From positions 248,001 to 312,000 of the forward strand of contig NZ_CP011390.1 in the NCBI RefSeq assembly GCF_001644645.1: DNA of 64,000 bases. The letters run 5' to 3'. Below the pieces are notes generated by a model. The model was not told the origin of the DNA. It searched no databases and saw only the letters and a list, made by a program, of their open reading frames with translations. The position numbers and the translations under genes are program-made. This DNA comes from Flavisolibacter tropicus. Lineage in GTDB: Bacteria; Bacteroidota; Bacteroidia; Chitinophagales; Chitinophagaceae. Shown one piece after another: positions 34,527 to 45,900 of this stretch. How positions within the stretch are numbered: position 1 is the stretch's first letter; the number at the start of each line of letters is the position of its first letter.

Positions 34527-36491
34527 TTACTGCCCTTCCAGCTCCATTAACTTCTCAAATACCTGTTCGTATGTAGTATTTAGCTCAGTCAGCTTTGCCA
34601 ACACTGACTTATACTGCTTTTCAGTATCGGCAAATATGTTTTTGTCTGCGTAGGCTTCGGGAGAACCCAATTTTGCTTCCAGTTGGCTTTTTTGAGCATT
34701 TAATGCAGCAATATCTTCTTCAAGCTTTTGAAACAGGCGTTGTTGCTTTTGCAGTTCTTTTTTTGCCTCTTTGTTGATAGGAACATTAGGCGCTGTATTA
34801 ACAACGGGTTGTGGTGTTATTACCTGGGGTGTTTCTTTTTCCTTCTGTACCTGGCTTTTTGCTTTTGGTTCCGCACCCTGAGCGCCATTTTTAGCCATAC
34901 GCTCGTTCCAGGCTACCCATTCTTCATAAGTGCCCTTGAACTCCTTGATCTCATGATCTTTGATCTCCCAGATCTTATTGGCAGTTTTGGATACAAAATA
35001 ACGGTCGTGACTAACCAGCACCAAGCTTCCCTCATAACGCTTCAGTGCGTCAATAAGAAGTTCAGTAGAGTGTATATCTAAGTGGTTGGTCGGTTCATCC
35101 AGTAATAAGAAGTTGGCTTTACTGATGATGGTTTTAGCCAAGGCTACTCTTGCTTTTTCCCCTCCACTTAGGACCTTGATTTTTTTATCAATATCATCTC
35201 CTCCAAAAAGAAAGCAACCTAATAAGTTGCGCAGCTCTTGCTCTGTTTTTTGGGAGCCGGCGCTTTTCATTTCTTCAAGGATAGTATGCGTTAATGTTAA
35301 TGATTCTAACTGGTGCTGCGCGTAGAAGGCTTCTTCAATATTATGCCCCCATTTACGTTCTCCTTCAATAGGTTCACTACCATCTATAATTCTAAGAAGG
35401 GTAGACTTACCTTTACCGTTAGCACCGATCAGGGCAATCTTATCACCACGCTCAATTTCAGCGGTAGCATTTTGTAAGATCACATTTTCACTGTATCGTT
35501 TGCTCACTCCCTTTAGGTCCACCAATACTTTACCCGGTACTTTATCTACTGGGAAGTTGATACGGATGTCTGGACGTTCAATCTCTACATCTTCAATACG
35601 TTCTAGCCTGTCCAAACGCTTTACAATACTTTGGGCCTGCGCGGCTTTTGAAGCTTTTGCTTTAAAGCGCTCAATAAAGCGTTCTTGCTGGCGTATGTAT
35701 TCTTGCTGGTTTTCAAAGGCGCGTTGCTGCAATTCTATCCGTTGTTGCTTCTCTGTTTCATAATACTCATAATTGCCGGTATAGAAATGCAGTTCTTTTT
35801 GATACAGCTCTACAATCTTCTTCACCATGCGGTTCAGGAAGTATTTATCGTGGCTCACAATAACCACTGCACCTTTATAGTGTTGGAGGTATTTTTCCAG
35901 CCATTCGATGGATGGAAGGTCCAAGTGGTTGGTAGGTTCATCCATTAACAGCAGGTCGGGCTGTTGCAAGATCATTTTAGCTAATAAGACGCGCATACGC
36001 CATCCACCGCTGAATTCCCGGTAAGGGCGCTTTAAATCGCTGTTGTTAAAGCCCAGTCCCTGTAAAACTTCTTCAGTTTGATGTTCTATGGTATAACCTC
36101 CGGCTTCTTCAAACTCGTGCAGTTTTTCGCTGTACTGCATAAGCAGCTCATCCGTTTCATTTTTAGCCAACGCATCTGTAATTTGGGCCAATTCTTTTTC
36201 TATTTGCTTGGCCTTATCAAAAGCATGCATGGCTACCTCAAGGATACTTTCGCTGGTGTCAAAGCTCAGAAGATCCTGGTGTAAATAACCAATAGAGGTA
36301 TTCCGGCTGCGTTCAACAGTACCTGCAGATGGCTGGTATTCGCCTACAAAAAGCTTTAGTAGGGTAGATTTTCCCGTTCCATTATAGCCAATCAGGCCAA
36401 TACGGTCATTGGGATGAATGTGCCAGGTCGCGTCTCTTACAATTGTGCGCGCCCCAAAGTCAAATGTTACATTTTGTAGTCCTGCCAGCAT
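34527..36491 (-). CDS. ABC-F family ATPase
   Basis: A 654-residue soluble protein with two ABC domains and no membrane segments; such proteins act on the ribosome. Domain 1 (about 1-250) has Walker A GYNGTGKST, signature FSGGWRMRVLLAK and Walker B LLLMDEPTNHLD. An Arg/Gln-rich P-site tRNA-interaction linker follows (about 245-300). Domain 2 has GANGKGKST, LSGGEKARVALAK and FLLLDEPTNHLD. The C-terminus (about 545-654) is a Pro/Val linker and a coiled-coil, as in Uup-like members. Roles range from translation-factor to antibiotic protection; the length and coiled-coil favour the housekeeping Uup/YdiF-like group. It is monocistronic and ends at a strong terminator. Confidence 0.95.
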   Translation of the reverse strand: MLAGLQNVTFDFGARTIVRDATWHIHPNDRIGLIGYNGTGKSTLLKLFVGEYQPSAGTVERSRNTSIGYLHQDLLSFDTSESILEVAMHAFDKAKQIEKELAQITDALAKNETDELLMQYSEKLHEFEEAGGYTIEHQTEEVLQGLGFNNSDLKRPYREFSGGWRMRVLLAKMILQQPDLLLMDEPTNHLDLPSIEWLEKYLQHYKGAVVIVSHDKYFLNRMVKKIVELYQKELHFYTGNYEYYETEKQQRIELQQRAFENQQEYIRQQERFIERFKAKASKAAQAQSIVKRLDRLERIEDVEIERPDIRINFPVDKVPGKVLVDLKGVSKRYSENVILQNATAEIERGDKIALIGANGKGKSTLLRIIDGSEPIEGERKWGHNIEEAFYAQHQLESLTLTHTILEEMKSAGSQKTEQELRNLLGCFLFGGDDIDKKIKVLSGGEKARVALAKTIISKANFLLLDEPTNHLDIHSTELLIDALKRYEGSLVLVSHDRYFVSKTANKIWEIKDHEIKEFKGTYEEWVAWNERMAKNGAQGAEPKAKSQVQKEKETPQVITPQPVVNTAPNVPINKEAKKELQKQQRLFQKLEEDIAALNAQKSQLEAKLGSPEAYADKNIFADTEKQYKSVLAKLTELNTTYEQVFEKLMELEGQ

Positions 36492-36624
36492 ACGGTGAAA
36501 CTTAAGAGCCGCAAAGGTAACCGCTGAGAGGAGGAATTAAAGGGGGATTAACAGGATTTTTTTATAAGGAGAATGTATAATTCTAGTATTTGCCAGGGAT
36601 AGGAAAGCTTAAAGGCCTGCCAAG

Positions 36625-36654
36625 AAAAAAGGCTTGGTGTTAGACAACCAAGCC
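36625..36654 (-). terminator. Terminator of the first SusCD operon
   Basis: On the minus strand GGCTTGGT pairs with ACCAAGCC (plus 36631-36638 and 36647-36654) and is followed by a run of six T (plus A6 at 36625-36630). It is 22 bases past the SusD stop. Confidence 0.88.
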
Positions 36655-36676
36655 ATTAAACTGCGCTAAGATGAAT

Positions 36677-38107
36677 TTATGGTACATCCCACCAAACCCT
36701 GGTTTTAAGTGTTTCAAATGGAATAGGCACCCCTGGACCAGCTTCCAGAGCTGCGCGGTTAAGGTTGATTTCCAATTGTGGATAGGGAAGTCTCCGAGGG
36801 ATCACACCACCGGTTCTATTTGTTCCGTTATTTACTATAGCAGGAAAACCTGTTCTTCTCCAGTCAACCCAGGATTCATAAGGAGCCTGATACATGGTGA
36901 TCCATTTTTGTTCCATTATCCGTTTTAATGTATTGTCAAAAGCAACGTCTGGTTTAGCCAAGTAGGCAGCTGCGCCAGTAAGTCCTAAAGCCTCAAAATC
37001 CTTTGTAATGGCTGTATTATAAGCAGTGCCAGCCGCAGCTAAATTGTTAGCTCTGAAACGTACTTCAGCAATGATGAACTGTACCTCTGCTGCGCTCATT
37101 AGTACAACAGGCGAGTTAATAGATGCATAGAAAGAACCTACTCTGGAAAAATAGTTCTGGGCTGCATCATCTAGGTCATTTCCTGGGGTATTTCCCCAAT
37201 ACTGTCCTTTACGGCCTTGTCCATTATTTAGTACTGGAAAAAAATATAACGGAATTCGGGGGTCATTTAAACTCTGCATTTTCGTTACCAAAGTTGCACT
37301 AACAGCCATATCCTTTCGTCCGGAGAGTACGTCAAATCCATAAATAGGATTGGCATTATTTGCAGTTGTACCAAATACTAACATTGCATTATCCGCATTA
37401 TCGGTAATGAGTAATGGGTTGCTGTTCAAAAAGGTTAGAACTGCATTGGGATCTCTCTTACTAATGTGGTTAAGTAGGCGAAGCTTTAAAGAGTTGGCGA
37501 ATTTTTCCCATTTCACCATATCTCCTCCATAAATAACATCATCATCACCCATCTCTAATCCTGCATTTGATTTAATATTAGTTATTCCGGTTTCCAACAT
37601 GGTAATAAGAGCAGGATAGATCGTTTCTTGTTTGTCATAACCTGGGGTAATATTTTTATCGTCTTGGAGTGATTGGGTAAATGGTATGTCACCAAATAAG
37701 TCAGTTAAAATACTATATGTATATGCTGAAAGTATTTGAGATACGCCAAGATACATTTTGTCGCCTGATACTTCTGCTTTATCACTAATAGATTTCAGGT
37801 CTCTTAATGTTACAGAATACAACCGTTGCCACAATCCATCTGATGTTGGAGGTGTTACATCAAACTGATTGTATTCTAATGGTTGGTTTCTATGACCAGC
37901 ATAATGTTGTACAAAAGAGCCTGTAATTCTGGAAACGTCACCTCCTAAGGTATAAGCAAGCTGAACCTGTGCAGGTGGTAATATTAATTGAATCGGGACA
38001 TCAGTAAAATTGTTTGGATCATTATTTATATCCAGATTTTTTTTACAGGAAAGTAGTGATGTTAGAGATATCAACACTACCATGCCTAATTTATATGTTG
38101 TTTTCAT
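36677..38107 (-). CDS. SusD/RagB-type nutrient-binding outer-membrane lipoprotein
   Basis: A 476-residue surface lipoprotein. The signal MKTTYKLGMVVLISLTSLLSC gives a lipidated Cys at residue 21, followed by KKNLDINNDPNNF, the usual start of SusD-like_2 proteins. TPR-like helices scaffold a binding site. Recognisable pieces are LFGDIPFTQSLQ, KWEKFANSLKLRLLNHIS, PVVLMSAAEVQFIIAEVRF and WITMYQAPYESWVDWRRTGFP. It lies 24 bp downstream of its SusC partner on the minus strand and caps that TonB channel. The ligand is unknown; no glycan-degrading enzyme is nearby, so peptides or other oligomers are equally possible. Confidence 0.95.
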   Translation of the reverse strand: MKTTYKLGMVVLISLTSLLSCKKNLDINNDPNNFTDVPIQLILPPAQVQLAYTLGGDVSRITGSFVQHYAGHRNQPLEYNQFDVTPPTSDGLWQRLYSVTLRDLKSISDKAEVSGDKMYLGVSQILSAYTYSILTDLFGDIPFTQSLQDDKNITPGYDKQETIYPALITMLETGITNIKSNAGLEMGDDDVIYGGDMVKWEKFANSLKLRLLNHISKRDPNAVLTFLNSNPLLITDNADNAMLVFGTTANNANPIYGFDVLSGRKDMAVSATLVTKMQSLNDPRIPLYFFPVLNNGQGRKGQYWGNTPGNDLDDAAQNYFSRVGSFYASINSPVVLMSAAEVQFIIAEVRFRANNLAAAGTAYNTAITKDFEALGLTGAAAYLAKPDVAFDNTLKRIMEQKWITMYQAPYESWVDWRRTGFPAIVNNGTNRTGGVIPRRLPYPQLEINLNRAALEAGPGVPIPFETLKTRVWWDVP

Positions 38108-38131
38108 TGCTTGATTTTGAATGGTTAACAC

Positions 38132-41100
38132 TTAAAAGGTCAGTCGAAGATTCACACCGTAACTTCTGGTAGTAGGGAATGACATACGTGTAGCACCTTG
38201 TCCATTGCCGGTACCAAATGAACTGGATTCCGGATCCACGTGAGGAACATCTGTGTCTATCCAAAGGTTTCTTCCATAAACACTTACTGTTCCAGATTTA
38301 AGAACCTTAGTATTATTGAGTTTGAAGTTGTAGCTCAGGTTGGCTTCACGTAGCTTAACCCAGTTGTTTTTATAGACATATTCTTCATTTCCCTGTGCAA
38401 AGTTCCACCAGGTAGCATCACGCTTCACTACTATATCATTAGGCTTATTATCGGATTCTTTAACGCCAGGGAAAATATAATCTTCTTCACGGGTTGCTGT
38501 TTTTTTGCTTACACCGTAGAAGTCTAGTAGTTCTTCTGTGCCATTGTATATATAACCACCTTGCCTTGTGTCAATTAAAAAATCAAGTCCAAAGTTCTTA
38601 AAGGTAAGCGTGTTTCTGATACCACCAGTCCAATCTGGTTCTGTATGTCCTAAACGTAAACCATCTGCAAAAAGTGGAAAGCCATCGCTATCTACAAGTA
38701 CGTTGCCGTTGGCATCTCTCTGATATCCGGTTCCTATAATGGTTCCATAGCGTTCACCTTTAACTGCAAAGATGGCTGGGTTACCACTAAAACCACCCAG
38801 GTAAATTTGCTCTACGCCCGGATAGGTTTCTTCTACTTTAGACCGTATCCTGCTAAATGTAATGTTGGCATTCCACGTAAAGCCACTTTTCGATTTAACT
38901 GGAGTTACATTTAAACCTACCTCAATACCTTGTACTGTAGTTAAACCAGAGTTGACCACGAAGTTAGTAGCACCGGCTGCTGGTGAAATATCTACAGGAA
39001 CGATACCATCAGTGTTTCTATTATGGAAATAAGTAAAGTCCAGGTTTATGCGTTCTTTTAAAAAACGCAACTCGGTACCTACTTCAATTTCAGCAGTTTT
39101 TTCGGCTTTCAGTTTAGGGTTGTTGATTACGTTGTTAAGTGTATAACCAGGTATAGATCCGAATGGGAATACAAAAGGCGCTGAGGCGCTTACAAAGCCA
39201 TCACCAAAATCAGCTGCAATAGTGTTATCTGGTAATACATAGGTGTTTACAACTTGATAAGGATCTGGATCGCGTGCAGTTTGCGCGTATCCTACTCTTA
39301 CTTTACCGTAGCTTAATATGGACTTATCAATATTGAACAGGTCTGTAAAGATCAATGAAGCGTTTACGCCTGGGAAAAATAACTTCTATTTTCTTCTGGT
39401 AAGGTAGAAGACCATTCGTTTCTTCCTGTTAAACCAAGGAACAGGTAGTTTTTATAGTCAAACTTCAGGTCGCCAAATACACCGACAAGTCTTCTCTTTT
39501 CCTGGTACTCAAAATCCGGATCAAATGCCTGAACGTTTGTCATATGTGCCACACCAGGAACAACCAGGCTGGTACCCGTTTGGGTATATTGCTTCAGTCT
39601 TCTCTGGAAATAGTCATGGCCGCCGGTAAACGTCATGCCTATATCAGAATTTATTTTTCGGTTAATGTTTACAAAGAACGTAGAGTTTATTTGCTGGCGG
39701 TTTATATTGTCATTTGCTAAATTACCATTTGGGTAAGAGCCTGTATGAATGTCTTTAAATGACTTTCGATCATCGTACATCTGGTCTAGCCCCAATCGAT
39801 AAGCAACATCTAACCAGGGAAGAAATTTATAGCCAAGATTTAGTGCTCCAATGATCCTGTCATCAACAGTATTGAAGAAGGTTTTATTTACAGTCCATAG
39901 TGGGTTGTCAAATGATCCTCCTCTAAAGTTGATTTGCTCGCCTGTTTCTTTTTGATAACCGTACCCTTTAATATCCCAGCTAACAGGCATATTGAATAAG
40001 GCGAAGAATGGGTTATTACCACTTTGTCCCAAATCAGGAACATCACCCCAGGAGCGTACGTAATTTAAATTGACGCCAGCATTTAATCTGCTATTTACCT
40101 GGTTGTTTACGTTTAAACGGATACTTGCTTTATTATAATCCTGGTTGGGAACAATAGATTCCTGGCGGGAGTGTCCTACGGATAAATAATAGTTGGTGTT
40201 TTCTCTGCTTTGCGCCAGTGATAAGTTATTGCTATAGGTTACACCTGTTTCCAGGAAATCTTCCCTTGGATTAAACGCGCGAAGTGTTATATCCTTGCCT
40301 GCTGCATTACTATGCACAGTTTGTCCTACTATTTTTGGTCCAAAAGAGCGTGATGTGCCTTCTGTATAAGCTGCAGGACTTGTACCTTGTGCGTATATAG
40401 TCTGGAATTCCGGCATTCGTAAAGGATCATCAAAGCCGACAGTGCTGCTCAATGTAATGACTGGCGCACCAGCACGGCCTCTGCCAGATTTGGTTGTAAT
40501 TAAAACTACGCCATTTGCACCTCTGTTTCCATAAAGAACAGCTGCTGCACTACCTTTCAGGATAGACATGGACTCTATATCTTCAGGGTTTATATCTGCA
40601 ATGCGGTTAGGTGTAGCTACACCTTCTACTTCAGTGCTGCTACCGCTACCATCATTGGCATTACTGACAGGCACGCCATCTATAACAAAAAGTGGTTCAT
40701 TATTACCTGTAATTGATTTGGCGCCACCGCGTATAATAATTTTGGAGGCTTGGCCGGGTGCACCGCCACTAGATACAACCTGTACACCAGATACTCTACC
40801 GTTCAACGAGTTTACAACGTTTTGATTATTGGATCTATTCAGTTGATCGCCTTTAACTTCATCAACAGAATATCCAAGTCCTCTGCGTTGTCTTCTAACA
40901 CCTAAGGCTGTAACAACTACTTCTTGTAGTTGCCCTTCACCTCTAACCAAGGCCACATTTGCCATATTGCCTGTGACAGATAGGGTTTGAGGCTGAAAGC
41001 CAGTGGCTGAAATGGTCAATTGACCATTTGGGCTGAGCTTGATACTATAAGCTCCATTTGCATCAGCTTTAACTACATTTTGCGTTCCTGCTTCTGTTAC

Positions 41101-41223
41101 CGTAGCAAATGGTACCGCTTCTCCTTTATCATCTCTTACGACACCAGTTACCGTTCTGGTTTGGGCAAAAGCCAGCGTACTACAAAGCATCAGCATTGTA
41201 AGCAATGAAGTAAAACTTCTCAT
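38132..41223 (-). pseudogene. SusC/RagA TonB-dependent receptor gene with a single-base frameshift
   Basis: The intact protein would have about 1030 residues: signal peptide MRSFTSLLTMLMLCSTLAFA, a carboxypeptidase-regulatory-like domain (about 22-100), a plug with the TonB-linked motif LQEVVVTALG, and a 22-strand barrel ending LRLTF. At plus-strand 39375-39379 (T5 followed by CCC on the coding strand) the frame shifts. Upstream it reads ENRSYF then SQA-stop, while the other frame continues PGVNASLIFTDLF, exactly as expected for this family. One base is missing: 3092 bp is one short of a multiple of three. It may be a real mutation, phase variation at a short homopolymer, or a sequencing error. 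The SusD partner is intact. Confidence 0.9.
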
Positions 41224-41442
41224 GAAAGATCAAGTTTAATGGTTAAGTAATTAAGGGTAGGTTTTAAAGCAGTTCCTTGGGGTATTGATAAAGTGCTGAG
41301 AAGGGAAGGTGTTAAAGTAAAGCCTAAAAAAGTAGACAGATGAATTAAAATGAACGCTGCTTATTTAAAAACATATTCAAAACAATAGGCTAAGGTGTAC
41401 CGCAAAATCTGAGTCATTAAAAGCAATATTTTTAATTGTAGG

Positions 41443-41492
41443 TGTATACAATAAAAGGAGTTGTCAATTGACAACTCCTTTTATTGTATACA
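41443..41492. terminator. 50-bp perfect palindrome, likely terminator between SusCD units
   Basis: Both 25-base arms are fully complementary with no spacer (41443-41467 and 41468-41492, centre CAA|TTG). AAAAGGAG and CTCCTTTT tracts flank the inner part. It lies 14 bases past the stop of the second SusD on the minus strand and before the first SusC start. Confidence 0.82.
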
Positions 41493-41506
41493 AACAACAA
41501 GTAAGG

Positions 41507-42937
41507 CTATAGTACATCCCAAAATAGCTTCACACCAACTACATCTTTACCGCCAGGAATTTTTGAAACCGCTGCATTATAATTGGTTGTGTTTACGTTT
41601 TGTTCAGGTATTGGGTACGTGAAGCGTAATGGAACATCGGACACCGCTGAAGCTGGGGCTTTAATGATTGGATAATCTAACCGTCTCCATTCTATCCATG
41701 ATTCCCAACCTCTATTATAAAGAGCAAGCCACTTCTGCTCGCCAATCAATTGTTTCCAATTTGCTGAATTATAAGCAACCCCTGGTTGTGCAAGGTATGC
41801 TGTTGCATCTGCTGCCGTGTTGCCCCAATACGTAATTGATGCTGTTACTGCATTATTATAATGCTCCTGTGCTGTGCCGGGTACATTATATCCTCTTTCT
41901 TTTGCTTCTGCCAAGAAAAATTCTACTTCTGAATAATCTATTAGCAAGGCATTGTTATCAGGCCGATAAAACACTGTGCCGGGCTTTGAAAATTGTGCCC
42001 AGGGACTGGATGCGCCAGGTGTACCACCTATATAGATACCGCCTGGTTGTGCTTGGAAGTACTCGTTTAACCTTGGGTCTTTGAGTGCATTCATTCTGTC
42101 AACAACGGTGCTGGCAGCAACGAAGTCTTTGCGATTACTTTGTACAAGATCATCCCAAACCGGGTTAGTGTTAGGCGGAGCACTAGTGTATACGATGTCA
42201 GTGTTTTCAGCATTCGAGCTGATAACGCCTGCTGCAACAGCTGATTCTACTGTAGCTTTTGCTTTTGCAGGGTCTACATCTGCTAGCGTCATACCCATTT
42301 TAAGCTTGAATGAATTGGCAAACTTTTTCCAAAGGCTTACATCACCACCATAAAGTAAATCAGCATTACCAAAACTTCCGTGATCTGGATTCAACTTACC
42401 AATGGCCGCATCAAGGCGTGTTAGTAAATCATTGTAGATGTCGTGCTGATTATCATATTTAGGCAAAATTTTCTGCGGATCCAATGCCTGTGAATAGGGT
42501 ATATCGCCAAAACTGGTTACCAAATAATACCAAGTAACGATCTCTGTGATCTCAGCAATGGCTAATTGATTCTGTTGTAAGCCAGCATCTGTTACCTGTT
42601 GTGGAATCAGTTTTTTAGATTCCTGAATATCTCTCAAAACATCTCTATACAGATAGTTCCACATTTGCCTTGGAATTTGACGGGTAATCAAGTCATAGTT
42701 ACTTTCATCTGTATAGGTTGTTTCCTGCCAGTATTGCATGATCAACCTAAAGATGTTTTCATTTACGTTCGTGGAGGTTAGTTCATCCATTAAGTTTACC
42801 TGGGCGTTGCTATAGAATGCATATGATGGTGCCGTTAATGGATTCTTTGGGTCCACGTTTATATCCGTTAGATCTTTTTCACAAGCTGCCAACATAAGTA
42901 TTGGCAGAAAGATCAGTGTTATGAATTTCTTTTTCAT
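41507..42937 (-). CDS. SusD/RagB-type outer-membrane lipoprotein (second pair)
   Basis: A 476-residue lipoprotein with signal MKKKFITLIFLPILMLAAC (lipobox L-A-A-C) and the start EKDLTDINVDPKNP. Family pieces are SFGDIPYSQALDP, LWKKFANSFKLKMGMTLAD, LLIDYSEVEFFLAEAKERG and KWLALYNRGWESWIEWRRLDYP. It is a paralogue of the SusD at 36677 of identical length, but the sequences are well diverged. It lies 14 bp downstream of its SusC partner. The ligand is unknown. Two adjacent SusCD units without hydrolases suggest an uptake locus for related compounds that are processed elsewhere. Confidence 0.95.
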   Translation of the reverse strand: MKKKFITLIFLPILMLAACEKDLTDINVDPKNPLTAPSYAFYSNAQVNLMDELTSTNVNENIFRLIMQYWQETTYTDESNYDLITRQIPRQMWNYLYRDVLRDIQESKKLIPQQVTDAGLQQNQLAIAEITEIVTWYYLVTSFGDIPYSQALDPQKILPKYDNQHDIYNDLLTRLDAAIGKLNPDHGSFGNADLLYGGDVSLWKKFANSFKLKMGMTLADVDPAKAKATVESAVAAGVISSNAENTDIVYTSAPPNTNPVWDDLVQSNRKDFVAASTVVDRMNALKDPRLNEYFQAQPGGIYIGGTPGASSPWAQFSKPGTVFYRPDNNALLIDYSEVEFFLAEAKERGYNVPGTAQEHYNNAVTASITYWGNTAADATAYLAQPGVAYNSANWKQLIGEQKWLALYNRGWESWIEWRRLDYPIIKAPASAVSDVPLRFTYPIPEQNVNTTNYNAAVSKIPGGKDVVGVKLFWDVL

Positions 42938-42951
42938 TGTGATAAGGGCTT

Positions 42952-45900
42952 TTAGAATCTAAAACGTAGGTTGAAAGTATAGGTCTTTACAGAAGGGTAT
43001 GCACCACTTTGCAGACCTTGGAAGTTACCGGCACTGATATTCTCTTCAGGGTCGGCATATGGAAGATCTTTATGAATGATCCATAAGTTGCGGCCAATTA
43101 ATGAAAAATCAATACTCTTAAATGGATTCAGCTTGCTCATTACTGATTTAGGTAATGAGTAACCTAATACCACTTCTCTCAGTTTTACAAAACTGGCATT
43201 GTAAACAAAGGCCTTGTTAGGTTGGCGTCTATAACCATATAAACCAAATTGGTTATTGTCAGCGCGAACTGTGTTCGGCTTGCCATCGGGCGCTACACCT
43301 GGTAAAATTACGCCACCACCTTGCGAAAGTGGTAATCTTGAAGGGTTGCCTAAATCATTCAGGCCTGCTGATTCAGGATATAATCCAGTAGCCAGACCAT
43401 AGTACCTATCGAGGGAGTATACATCACCACCTTGCCGCATATCGATCAGGAAGCTCAGCGATGCATTTTTATAACGCAAGGCATTATTGATACCACCTAC
43501 CCAATCCGGATTGATATTACCAATCACAATATTGGATGAAGTGGTTCTCATGGGACGTCCATTCGATTGGTTAATGATCGGCTGACCATTTTCGTGATAA
43601 ATAAAATCGGTACCTCGAATAGTACCATAAGGCTGTCCTAAAGTCGCATTCAGTGTTACGCCACCCTGGAAGTTGGGCACTAACACCACGTTGTCAATCT
43701 TAATGCTAGGATCATTTGGATCGGTATACAAAGATTCTACCTTGTTTCTATTGCGTGTCCAGTTCAAATTAATGTTCCAAGAGAAGTCGTGCTTTTGAAT
43801 GGGTGTACCAAACATTGTAACTTCCCAGCCTTTGTTGCGTACATCACCAGAGTTGAACCACCGGGAGTTATAACCGATAGAAGTAGATAGAGGAACCGGA
43901 TAGATCTGGTTAAACGTTTTGGCATTATAGTAAGTGGCATCAAAGCCTAAGCGATTCTTAAAGAAGGAAGCCTCTAAACCAAACTCATAACTCTTTGTTT
44001 TTTCTGGAAGCAAATTGGGGTTGGCATTGATACCAGTAACTGATACTAGTGGGTTGGAACCAAATGGACTACCAATTTGATAGGTTTCGGTAGTTGCATA
44101 TGGGTCAGTATCATTACCCACTTCAGCATAGTTGGCTCTAACCTTACCATAGCTCAGCCAGTCGAAATTGCTCAACAATCTGGAGAAAGTAAAGCCACCA
44201 GAAACTGATGGATACCAATAACTATTATTACCCTTAGGGAGTGTTGAAGATTGGTCATTGCGGATAGTGGCATCTAAGGTTACCATATCGCGCCATGTAA
44301 AGGTTACTCCAGCGAAATTACCCCATACCTGGCGTCTGGCGTCTGATTCAATAGGCGCTGTAATTGGGTTCGTTGTATTAGATAGCGCATAGACCTTTGG
44401 AATGATCAGACCGTTGTTTGTAGAGCTCAATATGAATTGGCTGCGTTCTCTGCGGACGTTTGTACCAATTAATCCTTTGAAATTAATATCTGTATTTAGG
44501 TCGCGGTCAAAATTGGCGATCAGATCATAGTTGGTCTCATTTACTTTTCGATTTCTTTTGACATAGGAAGATGTAGTAACGCTACCTACAGCTTGTCGTT
44601 CTTCCTGTAGTTCATCAAAGGCATCACGAGAAACCCTACCCAATATGCTTAGCCAATCCAGGGGCTTATACGTAACGTTTATATTTCCGAAATAGCGGTC
44701 TCGGGTATCGGTTTCATAGTTCTCGTATCGACTGAAATAGGGATTATCCCAATAAATTGGTGTTAGTATATCTGCATCTGTCCAGTTCCAGGTAATGTTT
44801 TCATGATTAGCAAAATAGGCGTCTTTTTGTTCTTTAATATCCACGTTCATCTCCCACCATTGACGGAAGTTGGTCATTACGTTTTTGTCATCATAACCAG
44901 TACCATAACGACCTTTACCGTTGGTGTTCGTATAGTTGATATTTCCACCTACTGTTAGTTTTGGTACGATGCTATAGACGCTACCAAAGTTGACTATGTT
45001 TTTAGTAACAAGACTGTTAGGTAAAATACCTTTATCATCTGTACGTGTATATCCAAGCTTAAATGATCCTTTATCATTGGCGCCATCCACCATAATGCTT
45101 TGATTAGAAGAGATGGCTGTTTCTAAGAAAGTAGAAGGATCATTTGCTGCAGCTACCCAAGGCGTAGCTTTTCCATAATTAGGAGAGTTCGGATCAAATG
45201 CGTGCCATTGGTATACCAGTAAACTGGGATCAAAGGGGGCACCATAAGAGGCATCTTCATAAAAGGGAGCTACCAGATCATCCACACCATCGCCATTTAT
45301 ATCTCTCTTATCAAAATAGGCATCCTGGTTTGGACCATAGAATGGACCATATCCGGCGCCATAACTGTGTTGATAGGTTGGAAAAGTAGATTTATCATAC
45401 TTGCCTATGCCTATACTGGAATTTACTGTAACGCCTACACCTCTTACTCCTTTTTTAGTAGTTATTAAAATAACGCCATTGCCACCACGAGAGCCATAGA
45501 GGGCAGTAGCAGCGGCGCCTTTTAAAACAGTGATACTTTCAATGTCATCGGGGTTAACGTCTGCAGCATTGCTACCATAGTCATAACCACCACGGCCAAC
45601 GCTTTGCTGGGCAACACCAGTAACTGGATCTATAGATTTTTGGTTGCTGTTGTTAATAGGAACACCATCAATAACAAACAAAGCCTGATTACTACTAATC
45701 ATGGTTTTTGTACCCCGTAGTACTACGTTTGTTGAGCCACCTAAAGTGTTAGATTGGCGCATTTCCAAACCAGAGACCCGGCCTGAGAGGTTTTGCATAA
45801 AGTTGGAGCTGCGGTTCTTAGAAACATCATCTCCAGTTACTTGTTGTGCTGCATAAGGCACCTGGTTTCTACTCCTTCTTTGTCCAAACGCAGTAACCAC

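Noticed and set aside
38132..39355. Separate 407-residue receptor gene
   Set aside because: It starts in the middle of the SusC barrel at a TTG and continues the family sequence of the upstream frame after one missing base. It is the 3' part of the frameshifted SusC.
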